A DNA stretch of 19,814 bases, from positions 1 through 19,814 of the forward strand of contig DATDFN010000283.1 of assembly GCA_036522615.1 (NCBI GenBank), given 5' to 3'. Every line of letters begins with the position of its first letter. The first letter of the stretch is position 1. The notes under the pieces were generated by a model, which had not been told where the DNA came from, did no database searches, and worked only from the letters and a program-made list of their open reading frames with translations. Positions 1 through 6,618 of this stretch are shown piece by piece. The translations under genes were made by a program, and so were the position numbers. This DNA comes from JAJPJQ01 sp036522615. Its GTDB lineage: Bacteria; Desulfobacterota; Binatia; UBA9968.

Positions 1-571
1 GATCTCGACGACGCGGCTCTATACCGAGATCGCCGAGGCGGTAAAGAACGAGGACTGGGTGCTGACGAACGGCACGTCGCAGGGAAAAGAAAACCTCTAC
101 ATGCCGGGGGAGAAGTTCAACCAGATCCTCGGCAAGTACAAAGGCGGCGGCTTGGGCTACGGCCTTCCGGCTTCGCTCGGCGCGGCGCTTGCGCACAAAG
201 GCTCGGGCAAGTTCTGCGTCGACATCCAGCCCGACGGCGATCTGCTGTTCACCATCAGCTCGCTCTGGACGGCGGCGCACTACGAGATCCCGCTGCTGAT
301 CGTCGTCAACAGCAACCGCTCGTACTACAACGACGAGGAGCACCAGGAGCGCATGGCCGTGCTGCGGAAGCGTCCGGTGGAGAACAAGACCGTCGGTATC
401 CGCATCGAAGAGCCGGCGGTCGACTTCGCCGCGAACGCGAAATCGTACGGCGTCTGGTCGACGGGGCCCGTGACGGAGCCGAAGGATTTGGGCAAGGCGC
501 TGCGCGATGCGGTCAAGGTCGTTAAGAGCGGAAAGCCGGCGCTGGTCGATGTCGTCGTGCAGATGCGCTGA
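1..571 (+). CDS. TPP-dependent enzyme, acetolactate synthase/benzoylformate decarboxylase-like (3' part only)
   Basis: The reading frame is open from base 2, so the gene begins upstream of the window; the visible part is the last 189 codons and ends at TGA 569-571. This is the C-terminal pyrophosphate-binding domain of the acetolactate synthase-like family, enzymes that cleave or join 2-keto acids using thiamine diphosphate and Mg2+ in the cytoplasm. Family signs are the glycine-rich GGGLGYGLPASLGAALA segment, the metal/TPP motif region PDGDLLF followed 23 residues later by NSN, and the LWTAAHYEIPLL helix between them. The usual GDG of the motif reads PDG here, but the second Asp and the Asn are present. 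The end (SGKPALVDVVVQ) is typical of family C-termini. The substrate cannot be told from this domain. It converges on the MobA-like gene with a 22-bp gap. A benzoate-type transporter nearby makes aromatic 2-keto acid chemistry possible, but that is only inference. Confidence 0.85.
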   Translation, partial: ISTTRLYTEIAEAVKNEDWVLTNGTSQGKENLYMPGEKFNQILGKYKGGGLGYGLPASLGAALAHKGSGKFCVDIQPDGDLLFTISSLWTAAHYEIPLLIVVNSNRSYYNDEEHQERMAVLRKRPVENKTVGIRIEEPAVDFAANAKSYGVWSTGPVTEPKDLGKALRDAVKVVKSGKPALVDVVVQMR

Positions 572-593
572 GGCCGCGATTATCGGGCGCCGC

Positions 594-1190
594 CTACAGC
601 CGGCCCGGATCGGCGAATTTTTTCTCCAGACCGGCGAGCGCCCGCGCGCAAGCTTCCTCGCTCTCGACGCGCTCGAAGCTGCGCGCAAGGGCTTCGGACG
701 TCTCGACATACCGTACGCGCGACTTATCCAGCGCCGCGAGGAGCGCGTCTCCCGGGTGCGCGAGCGCCGCGTCGAGTTGTGCCAAGAAGCTCGGATTGTA
801 AATCGCGAACAGCGGCTCGATCCCCTGGGCGTGGCGGGGGACGACGGCGTCGGCCGAGGGATCGTCGTGGCCGAGCAGCCATTCGACCATATCGGTCGAC
901 AGGAAAGGCATATCGCCGGCCGCGACGAAGACCCCGCCGCGAAGCCGTCTGAGAACCGTGGCGATGGAGCCGGCGGCGCTGGCTCCGGCGTGATCGTCCG
1001 CTAAGACCGAAGCACCGCCGCCATGGCCGTTGCCTGACTTCCCGATCAGCGCGAAGTTGCCGAAAGGAAATTGGGCGAGCGTCCACGCGAGGTGCTCGAT
1101 CAGACGCTCGCGCGCGCTGCCGGCGCCCTCGGCGTGAGGCGCGGCCGCGGCGACAATTACGGCGGTCAATCTTTTTGCTGCGTTTATCAT
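594..1190 (-). CDS. MobA-like nucleotidyltransferase, divergent N-terminus
   Basis: A 198-residue protein if it starts at the ATG 1188-1190 (MINAAKRLTAVIV). The frame is open further upstream but would overlap the divergent benE region. The middle and end match the molybdenum cofactor guanylyltransferase (MobA) fold: GGVFVAAGDMPFLS with the metal-binding Asp, then VVPRHAQGIEPLFAIYNPSF, then the late FERVESEEA segment. MobA attaches GMP to molybdopterin in the cytoplasm. The N-terminal nucleotide-binding loop, normally LAGGxSxRMGxDK, is absent: after AVIVAAAA the chain goes straight to PHAEGAGSARERLIEHL, about ten residues shorter. It may therefore be inactive, bind another nucleotide, or be decaying. 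I saw no frame in which the missing motif reappears. No strong ribosome-binding site precedes the ATG. It is convergent with the TPP enzyme and divergent from benE. Confidence 0.65.
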   Translation of the reverse strand: MINAAKRLTAVIVAAAAPHAEGAGSARERLIEHLAWTLAQFPFGNFALIGKSGNGHGGGASVLADDHAGASAAGSIATVLRRLRGGVFVAAGDMPFLSTDMVEWLLGHDDPSADAVVPRHAQGIEPLFAIYNPSFLAQLDAALAHPGDALLAALDKSRVRYVETSEALARSFERVESEEACARALAGLEKKFADPGRL

Positions 1191-1323
1191 AGATATATGC
1201 TTGGAATCCGGCGGGCGGTGAAATACATGTCGAGTTGCCTTCGATCGTCCTGACGCGCTATTTTTGACCGTCTTGAGCGTCTCGTCAACAGGGTCGAGAA
1301 AAAAAATACCAAGCGGCGTCAAA

Positions 1324-2562
1324 ATGCCCGCACCGCTGTCGCTCGCGGATTTCAATGGCGCGGCGCTCTGGGCCGGTCTCACGACCTTCATATGGTTCGC
1401 GTCGGGCATGGTGCCGCTCCAAATCGCGGTCTCGCGCCAACTGAGCCTCGGCGCGGCGGAATCTTCGAGCTGGATCTTTATCGTCTGGGCGAGCGCCGCG
1501 GCCTCCTCTCTCGCGCTCTCGCTCGCTTATCGACAGCCGATCCCGATCACGTGGACGATTCCCGGCCTGGTCTACATGGGCACGCTCGCGGGCCAGTACA
1601 GCTTCGCGGAGTTGGTCGGCGCGAATTTGATGGCCGGCGCGATGATTGTCGCGCTCGGCCTCGCCGGCATCGGCGGGCGCATCATGGAGTGGCTGCCGCT
1701 CCCCATCGTCATGGGCATGTTCGCCGGCAGCATTCTCGAATACGTCGTGCGCATGATCAAGGCGACGGTCGAGGATGTAGTCGTCGGCGGCGCGACCGTG
1801 GCCGGCTATCTGCTCGGGCGGATCATCGCCCGCCCGCGCGTTCCTGCCATGGGCCTCGCCCTCCTCGGCGGCGCTGCGGCGATTATTGTTACCCGCGACT
1901 TCGCCGCGCAGCCCATCGCATGGGAGCTGCCGGCGCTGGTCGCGCCGCGGATTGAATTCTCGCTGTCGGCGTTTATAGCGGTCAGCCTGCCGATGGTGGT
2001 GCTGTCGATGGTGCTTGGCAACGTCCAAGGGCTCGGCTTCCTCCGCGCGCAGGGCTATCGCGTGCCCGTAAAGCCGGTGACCGTCCTCGTCGGCTTGGGC
2101 TCGATCGTCAACGCGCTGCTCGGCGGCTGTCCGGCGATCGTGGGGCGCACTGCTGTCGCGATCGTCGCCGCGCCCGACGCGGGTCCGGCCGCCAGCCGCT
2201 ATGCGGCCAGCGTGACGGCGGCTATGCTGACATTTATTCTCGCGCTTGCGGCGAGCGCGGTGAGCTCTTTACTTTCAATCGTGCCGCGGCAATATGTGAT
2301 CGCGCTGGCCGGACTCGCGATCCTCTCGTCGCTCCAAGAAGCGTTCGAGAAGGCCTTCGGCGGGCGATTGAGATTCGGCGCACTTGTCGCGTTCGCCGTC
2401 GCGGTGACGCCGTTCAGCTTCGCGGGCATCAGCTCGGCTTTCTGGGCGGTGCTCGCAGGATTCGCCGTTTCAGCGCTCGCCGAGCGCGATCAGATGCGCG
2501 CCTACTGGCGCGGAGAAAACGATGCGCAGCAGGAAAGGAGTCACGATGATGCGAAGGCTTGA
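1324..2562 (+). CDS. benE: BenE-family benzoate/H+ symporter-like membrane protein
   Basis: An integral membrane protein of 412 residues from ATG 1324. The frame can be extended to a TTG at 1264, but those 20 extra residues (with GSRKKIPSG) are not membrane-like and the ATG sits just before the first hydrophobic segment. It has about 11-12 hydrophobic helices and the BenE-type opening LTTFIWFASGMVPLQIAVSRQ, then ITWTIPGLVYMGTLAGQ, a core segment similar in most members. BenE proteins import benzoate with protons across the inner membrane; related members of the wider nucleobase-symporter fold carry other small acids. The last 17 bases overlap the start of the binding-protein gene, whose ribosome-binding site lies inside benE, so the two are probably co-translated. 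No convincing promoter was found upstream. The family call is firm; the substrate is uncertain. Confidence 0.85.
   Translation: MPAPLSLADFNGAALWAGLTTFIWFASGMVPLQIAVSRQLSLGAAESSSWIFIVWASAAASSLALSLAYRQPIPITWTIPGLVYMGTLAGQYSFAELVGANLMAGAMIVALGLAGIGGRIMEWLPLPIVMGMFAGSILEYVVRMIKATVEDVVVGGATVAGYLLGRIIARPRVPAMGLALLGGAAAIIVTRDFAAQPIAWELPALVAPRIEFSLSAFIAVSLPMVVLSMVLGNVQGLGFLRAQGYRVPVKPVTVLVGLGSIVNALLGGCPAIVGRTAVAIVAAPDAGPAASRYAASVTAAMLTFILALAASAVSSLLSIVPRQYVIALAGLAILSSLQEAFEKAFGGRLRFGALVAFAVAVTPFSFAGISSAFWAVLAGFAVSALAERDQMRAYWRGENDAQQERSHDDAKA
2534..2540 (+). promoter_or_regulatory. Ribosome-binding site of the binding-protein gene
   Basis: AAAGGAG lies five bases before ATG 2546, inside the last codons of benE. 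It decides the start at 2546 over the in-frame ATG at 2522, which has no such site, and it fits translational coupling with benE. Confidence 0.75.
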
Positions 2563-3547
2563 GGTGATGACGATGTTGTTGGTGATGCTGCTGTCGCCGC
2601 TCGCGGCCGAGGCGCAAACGCGCATCCGGGTGGCGGTCTCCACCGCGACGCCGCACAATACCCCTTTCTGGGTCGCCAAGGACAAGAAGATTTTCGATAA
2701 ATACGGTCTCGACGTGCAGATGATCTTTGTCGCCGGCGGCGCGCTGGTGGCCCAGATGCTGGCGGCGGGAGAGATCCAGGTCGCGGCCAACGCGCCGGCG
2801 GCGCTCGTGAGCCTCGTCGCCAGCGGCGAGAAGATCGTATCGTTCCTCGGCGTCAGCAACACGTCCCCGTTCACGCTGGTGGCTCAGCCGAATATCAAGA
2901 GCGCCGCCGAGCTCAAGGGCAAGCGGCTCGGCACCGCCCGCTTCGGCGGCTCGTCGCATATATCGGCGCTGATCGCGCTCGAGCACCTGGGGCTGAACCT
3001 CAAACGCGACGGCATCGTGCTGCTGCAGACCGGCCTCGACCCCGAGCGCATGGCGGCGCTGGAAGCCAAGGGACTCGACGCCGCGATGCTCCAGCGGCTT
3101 CCGACCAAAATGATGCTCTCGAGGGGCTACACGGCGCTGCTCGATCTCAATAAAGCGAAGATCCCGTATCAAAACACCGTGCTCGCCGCGAAAAGAGAAT
3201 TCGTCGCCCCGGGCGCGAAAATCGGCGAGAACTTCACGCGCGCGGTGATCGAGGGCTATGCCTACGTCTTCAACAAGGAGAACAAGCAGGCGGTCAAGGA
3301 AGTCATCGCGAGAAATCTGCGCCTGGCGAAGCCCGACCAGGCCGAGGAGTTTTACCTCGAAGCGCTGGAGGAGATGGATCGAAAGCCCTACCCGACGCTC
3401 GAGGGAACGCGCACCGTGCTCAAGTATGTGGCCGAGCAGAATCCGAAAGTCGCGAACGTCAGGGCGGAAGAGTTCGTCGACCCGTCGCTGCTCAAGCGTC
3501 TTGAGAGCGAAGGATTCTTTGATAAAGTTTATGGAGGAAAGAGCTAA
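2546..3547 (+). CDS. ABC-type periplasmic substrate-binding protein, NMT1/TauA-SsuA-like
   Basis: A protein of 333 residues. It has a clear Sec signal peptide: basic MMRR, hydrophobic VMTMLLVMLLSPLA, and a probable cut after AEA near residue 23. The mature part follows the NMT1 (periplasmic binding fold II) pattern: RVAVSTATPHNTPFWVAKDKK, a KYGLDV strand, AGEIQVAANAPAALVSLVASGE, ELKGKRLGTARFGGSSH and a long helical C-terminus. Family members capture sulfonates, taurine, thiamine precursors or aromatic acids in the periplasm and hand them to an ABC permease. No permease or ATPase gene lies next to it; its partner here is the BenE-type symporter, whose gene overlaps by 17 bases. The protein may serve a remote ABC complex, or it may feed or sense substrate for BenE. 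Downstream is a convergent tRNA gene. The ligand cannot be deduced. Confidence 0.88.
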   Translation: MMRRLEVMTMLLVMLLSPLAAEAQTRIRVAVSTATPHNTPFWVAKDKKIFDKYGLDVQMIFVAGGALVAQMLAAGEIQVAANAPAALVSLVASGEKIVSFLGVSNTSPFTLVAQPNIKSAAELKGKRLGTARFGGSSHISALIALEHLGLNLKRDGIVLLQTGLDPERMAALEAKGLDAAMLQRLPTKMMLSRGYTALLDLNKAKIPYQNTVLAAKREFVAPGAKIGENFTRAVIEGYAYVFNKENKQAVKEVIARNLRLAKPDQAEEFYLEALEEMDRKPYPTLEGTRTVLKYVAEQNPKVANVRAEEFVDPSLLKRLESEGFFDKVYGGKS

Positions 3548-3548
3548 G

Positions 3549-3582
3549 AGGAAAAAAGAAAAGGGGCCGTTAGGCCCCCTTT
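3549..3582 (-). terminator. Rho-independent terminator of the initiator tRNA gene
   Basis: An inverted repeat GGGGCC (3563-3568) / GGCCCC (3573-3578), extended by AAA/TTT with one bulged C. On the minus strand it is followed by TTTTCTTTTTTCC, a good U-tract, directly after the tRNA 3' end. On the plus strand it also lies just past the binding-protein stop, but there the run of T is only three bases, so its main role is for the tRNA. Confidence 0.75.
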
Positions 3583-3586
3583 CGGT

Positions 3587-3663
3587 TGGTTGCGGGGCCG
3601 GGATTTGAACCCGGGACCTCAAGGTTATGAGCCTTGCGAGCTACCAGACTGCTCCACCCCGCG
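3587..3663 (-). tRNA. Initiator tRNA-fMet (CAT anticodon)
   Basis: A 77-base cloverleaf can be folded completely. The acceptor stem is CGCGGGG/CCCCGCA with the unpaired C1-A72 that marks bacterial initiators. The D stem is GAGC/GCTC with the initiator-type A11:U24 pair. The anticodon loop is CTCATAA (CAT), the T loop is TTCAAAT, and discriminator A is followed by an encoded CCA. The anticodon stem is CAAGG/CCTTG, so the usual three stacked G:C pairs at 29-31/39-41 are A:U, G:C, G:C. It carries formylmethionine to the ribosomal P site at start codons. It has its own promoter (3681-3709) and terminator (3549-3582) and is transcribed as a single unit. Confidence 0.97.
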
Positions 3664-3680
3664 GCAAGCTTGAAAAAATA

Positions 3681-3709
3681 CTACTACACGGCGCCTCCTA
3701 GAGAGTCAA
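3681..3709 (-). promoter_or_regulatory. Promoter of the initiator tRNA gene
   Basis: On the minus strand there is TTGACT (3704-3709), a 17-base spacer and TAGTAG (3681-3686). The expected transcription start is about ten bases before the tRNA 5' end. The -35 is strong and the -10 is moderate. Confidence 0.6.
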
Positions 3710-3716
3710 GTTAACG

Positions 3717-4142
3717 ATGGCGGAGAAAGAAAAAAAGAATCCGCTGCCGACGGTCGATATCCTCATCGAGGTCGACGGCGGCGTCGTTTTGATCGAGCGC
3801 AAGAATCCGCCGCACGGCTGGGCGATTCCCGGCGGCTTCGTCGACTACGGCGAGAGCCTGGAGACCGCCGCGGCGCGCGAGGCGAAAGAAGAAGTCTCGC
3901 TCGACGTCAAGCTGGTCGAGCAGCTGCACAGCTACTCCGACCCCAAGCGCGATCCGCGCGGCCACACGATCTCGACGGTATTCATCGCGAAAGCGAACGG
4001 AGCGCCGAAAGGCGCCGACGACGCCAAATCGGCAGCAGTTTTTCACGAAGCGAATCTGCCCGCGCCGCTGGTTTTCGACCACGCGCAGATTCTGAGAGAC
4101 TATTTCCGCTACAAGAAAACCGGCGAGCGGCCGAAATATTGA
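3717..4142 (+). CDS. NUDIX hydrolase
   Basis: A cytoplasmic protein of 141 residues, normal for a single NUDIX domain. NUDIX enzymes hydrolyse a nucleoside diphosphate linked to another group, using Mg2+ held by the NUDIX box. The box spans residues 40-62: G40, E46 and R54-E55-A-K-E58-E59 are in register, so the metal-binding glutamates are complete. The conserved Gly after EEx is replaced by Ser61. WAIPGGFVDYGES resembles ADP-ribose pyrophosphatase and broad nucleotide-clearing members; the substrate cannot be fixed. The start at ATG 3717 gives a compact N-terminus (MAEKEKKNPLPTVDILIEV), but its ribosome-binding site is weak. It is divergent from the tRNA and convergent with the aminotransferase gene. 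Confidence 0.9.
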   Translation: MAEKEKKNPLPTVDILIEVDGGVVLIERKNPPHGWAIPGGFVDYGESLETAAAREAKEEVSLDVKLVEQLHSYSDPKRDPRGHTISTVFIAKANGAPKGADDAKSAAVFHEANLPAPLVFDHAQILRDYFRYKKTGERPKY

Positions 4143-4161
4143 GCCCCGGCGGCGCGGGCTC
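4141..4161 (+). terminator. Possible weak terminator hairpin after the NUDIX gene
   Basis: GAGCCC (4141-4146) and GGGCTC (4156-4161) form a 6-bp stem that begins inside the stop codon. There is no T-tract, so factor-independent termination is doubtful. The rest of the 162-bp convergent gap up to 4304 shows no gene or repeat that I can recognise. Confidence 0.25.
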
Positions 4162-4304
4162 TCGGCCGCATTCGATAGCCCGTGCCTCGAGGCTTTCTCG
4201 CGCTTATTCCTAAGTTTGTTCTCGGCAAGACCGGCGCGCTCCTGCGCATGCGGCCTCGCTCTGCGCTGCCTCGGCGGGGGGAAGGAGAGAATGAAGTTGG
4301 GGCG

Positions 4305-5498
4305 CTAGCCGAGTGCGCGCACCGCTTCCGCGATCCGCGCGCAGCCGTTTTCGATTTCCTGCATGGATGTCGCGTAGCTGATGCGGATATTTTCTTGCGA
4401 GCCGAAATCCTCGCCGGGAACGGCGAGAACGCGCGCGGTGTCGAGAAAGTATTCGACCACGTCCGCCGGCGTCGCGAGCGCTTTGTCTTTATACTTTTTC
4501 CCGAACAGCGCGCGCACGTTAGGGAAAACGTAGAACGCGCCCTGTGGCTTGAAGCAGCCGATCCCCGGGATCGCAGCGAGCCGCGCGACGATTGCGTCGC
4601 GCCGCTTCTTGAACTCGGCGACCATGATCGGCACCTCGTCCTGCGGGCCGCGGATCGCTTCCAGCGCGGCGGCCTGCGCGATCGACGTCGGGTTAGACGT
4701 GCTCTGGCTCTGAATCTTGCTCGCCGCCGCGACGGCTTCCTTCGGCCCGACGGCATAGCCGATGCGCCAGCCTGTCATCGCGTAAGTTTTCGAGACGGCG
4801 TTCGTGATGATCGTTCGGTCGCGGAGCTTCGGATTAAGCGCGGCGATCTGGTGAAATTTAAATCCGTCGTAGACGATCTTCTCATAAATATCGTCGGATA
4901 AGATCAGGCAGTCATGCCGCTCCAGAACGCGCGATAGGGCATCGATCTCGTCGCGATCGTAAGCCGCGCCGGTCGGATTGGACGGGCTGTTCAGGATGAA
5001 CATGCGCGTCTTCGGCGTGAGCGCATTCTCCAGCTCCGCGGGCGTGATGCGGAAGCCGTTCGCTTCCTTTGTCTCGACGAGCTTGGGAACGCCGCCCGCG
5101 AGCAGCACGATGTCGGCATAGCTCACCCAGTAAGGCGAGGGGATGACGACCTCGTCGCCGTCGTCGATCAGCGCCTGGACGAGATTATAGAGCGCATGCT
5201 TGCCGCCGCAGCTCACCAATACTTCGTCTTTCGTATACTCCAGACCATATTCGCGCCGGTATTTCTCCACGATCGCGAGGCGGAGCGGCTCGATGCCGCG
5301 CACGTCCGTATATTTCGTCATGCCTTTTTTGAGCGCCTCGATTGCCGCGTCTTTGATGCGCTGCGGCGTGTCGAAATCGGGCTCGCCGGCGGTGAAGTTG
5401 ACGAGGTCGACGCCTTCGGCGCGCAGCACCTGCGCTTTGGCGGCGAGGGCGAGCGTCACCGACGGCTTGATCCCCTGCGTTTTCTTTCCGAGTCTCAT
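4305..5498 (-). CDS. aspC: Class I aminotransferase, aspartate aminotransferase type Ib
   Basis: A protein of 397 residues, the usual length for class Ib aspartate aminotransferases. It is a PLP enzyme that moves the amino group between aspartate and 2-oxoglutarate in the cytoplasm. Visible landmarks are FTAGEPDFDTP (35-45), the CGGKHALYN turn, SPYWVSY, NSPSNPTG (170-177), SDDIYE, and the PLP lysine in AVSKTYAMTGWRIGY (Lys237, with the substrate-carboxylate Arg after W). Some members also act on prephenate; that cannot be excluded here. The start is fixed by TAGGAG (5509-5514), ten bases upstream, which overlaps the coaD stop codon. It is the last gene of the rsmD-coaD-aspC unit. Confidence 0.93.
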   Translation of the reverse strand: MRLGKKTQGIKPSVTLALAAKAQVLRAEGVDLVNFTAGEPDFDTPQRIKDAAIEALKKGMTKYTDVRGIEPLRLAIVEKYRREYGLEYTKDEVLVSCGGKHALYNLVQALIDDGDEVVIPSPYWVSYADIVLLAGGVPKLVETKEANGFRITPAELENALTPKTRMFILNSPSNPTGAAYDRDEIDALSRVLERHDCLILSDDIYEKIVYDGFKFHQIAALNPKLRDRTIITNAVSKTYAMTGWRIGYAVGPKEAVAAASKIQSQSTSNPTSIAQAAALEAIRGPQDEVPIMVAEFKKRRDAIVARLAAIPGIGCFKPQGAFYVFPNVRALFGKKYKDKALATPADVVEYFLDTARVLAVPGEDFGSQENIRISYATSMQEIENGCARIAEAVRALG

Positions 5499-5511
5499 AA
5501 AGCGAGATCTC

Positions 5512-6000
5512 CTAAAATTTCTCTTTCAATTTTTTCGCAACGAGCGGCGGCACGAAGCCCGAGACGTCGCCCCCCAGGCTCACGACTTCCTTCACCAGGC
5601 GCGAGCTGATGTAAAAATGATCCTGCCCGGTCATCATGAAGAGCGTCTCGATGCCGGGCGCGAGCTCGCGGTTCATCATCGCCATCTGGAACTCGTACTC
5701 GAAGTCCGAGACCGCGCGCAGCCCGCGAATGATGACCTTTGCGCCGGTTTTTTTTGCGTATTCAACGAGCAACCCGTCGAAACTCTCGGCCTCGACGCGG
5801 TCGCCGAACCCTTTGAAAACCTGGCGGATCATTTGCAGCCGCTCGTCGAGATCGAAGAGGGAACGGTCCTTTTCCGGGTTGCGCGCGATCGCCACGACGA
5901 TCCGGTCGAAGACGCCAAGCGTGCGCTTAACCAGGTCGACGTGACCGTTGGTGATGGGATCGAACGAGCCCGGATAGATCGCGATTTTCGTCTGCGCCAT
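5512..6000 (-). CDS. coaD: Phosphopantetheine adenylyltransferase
   Basis: A 162-residue protein, the standard CoaD length. It adds AMP from ATP to 4'-phosphopantetheine, giving dephospho-CoA, the fourth step of coenzyme A synthesis. It opens with IAIYPGSFDPITNGH; the TNGH nucleotide-binding motif is at 17-20. It also has IRGLRAVSDFEYE (91-103) and the late ISSRLVKE (131-138), where most members read ISSTxVKE. A GGAGGAG tract just before the ATG serves as ribosome-binding site and overlaps the end of rsmD; only three bases separate the two genes. The stop codon is part of the aspC ribosome-binding site, so the three genes are almost certainly one transcript. Confidence 0.97.
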   Translation of the reverse strand: MAQTKIAIYPGSFDPITNGHVDLVKRTLGVFDRIVVAIARNPEKDRSLFDLDERLQMIRQVFKGFGDRVEAESFDGLLVEYAKKTGAKVIIRGLRAVSDFEYEFQMAMMNRELAPGIETLFMMTGQDHFYISSRLVKEVVSLGGDVSGFVPPLVAKKLKEKF

Positions 6001-6003
6001 TCC

Positions 6004-6570
6004 CTACTCCTCCCGCCGCTCTCCGCCGCGGTAAAACGACAGCGCCGTATCGCCGTAGCGCCGCCGGTCGGTCAATACGAGGGCGCCGTATTTTTCCTCG
6101 AGCCGATCCCGCACGCTGTGCTCCGCGACGACCACGCCGTCCTCTGCGAGCACGCCTTCTTTCGCGATCTCCTTCAGAGCTTCCCCCGCCAGGCCCCGCT
6201 CGTACGGCGGGTCCAGCAGGATGAGATCGAATCGCTCGCCGCTGCGGGCGAGCGAGCGAACGGCCTTGAAAACCGGCGCCGTCACGACACGCGCGCTCGC
6301 GCCGTAGCCCAGCGTTTGGACATTTTCTTCGATGACCGCCGTCGCCGGACGCGCGATATCGACGAGAACTGCCGAAGCGGCGCCTCGGCTCAACGCCTCG
6401 AGCCCGAGATTGCCGGTGCCGGCGAAAAGGTCGAGAACGCGCCGGCCAGTGAGATCGTGTGGCAGGATATTAAACAGCGCTTCTTTCACGCGATCCGCCG
6501 TCGGGCGCAGCTCGCGCCCTTTGGGCGTTCGCAGGCGGCGGCCCCTCGCTTGTCCGGCGATTACGCGCAT
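6004..6570 (-). CDS. rsmD: 16S rRNA (guanine(966)-N(2))-methyltransferase
   Basis: A 188-residue SAM-dependent methyltransferase that modifies G966 of 16S rRNA on the assembled small subunit. All RsmD signatures are present: RVIAGQARGRRL at the start, LRPTADRVKEALFNIL (21-36), the SAM-binding LDLFAGTGNLGLEALSRGA (46-64) and the catalytic LDPPY (119-123). It is the first gene of the rsmD-coaD-aspC unit, and a promoter can be placed just upstream (6588-6616). The rsmD-coaD pairing is common in bacteria. The basic tail GGERREE ends three bases before the coaD start. Confidence 0.95.
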   Translation of the reverse strand: MRVIAGQARGRRLRTPKGRELRPTADRVKEALFNILPHDLTGRRVLDLFAGTGNLGLEALSRGAASAVLVDIARPATAVIEENVQTLGYGASARVVTAPVFKAVRSLARSGERFDLILLDPPYERGLAGEALKEIAKEGVLAEDGVVVAEHSVRDRLEEKYGALVLTDRRRYGDTALSFYRGGERREE

Positions 6571-6587
6571 GGCGGGTCTGTAAACGT

Positions 6588-6616
6588 AAAATATGTGCTT
6601 TCGCGGATTTTGTCTA
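6588..6616 (-). promoter_or_regulatory. Candidate promoter of rsmD-coaD-aspC
   Basis: On the minus strand there is TAGACA (6611-6616, one mismatch to consensus), a 17-base spacer and TATTTT (6588-6593). It fills the 48-bp gap between the oxidoreductase stop and the rsmD start, so the unit may be transcribed separately from the genes before it. Confidence 0.5.
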
Positions 6617-6618
6617 TC

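Noticed and set aside
1264..1323. TTG start at 1264 for benE
   Set aside because: It adds 20 residues before the first membrane segment with no ribosome-binding site; ATG 1324 fits the family length.
3560..3582. Terminator of the binding-protein gene on the plus strand
   Set aside because: The T-tract lies on the minus-strand side; on the plus strand only three T follow the stem, so it is assigned to the tRNA, although it may work weakly in both directions.
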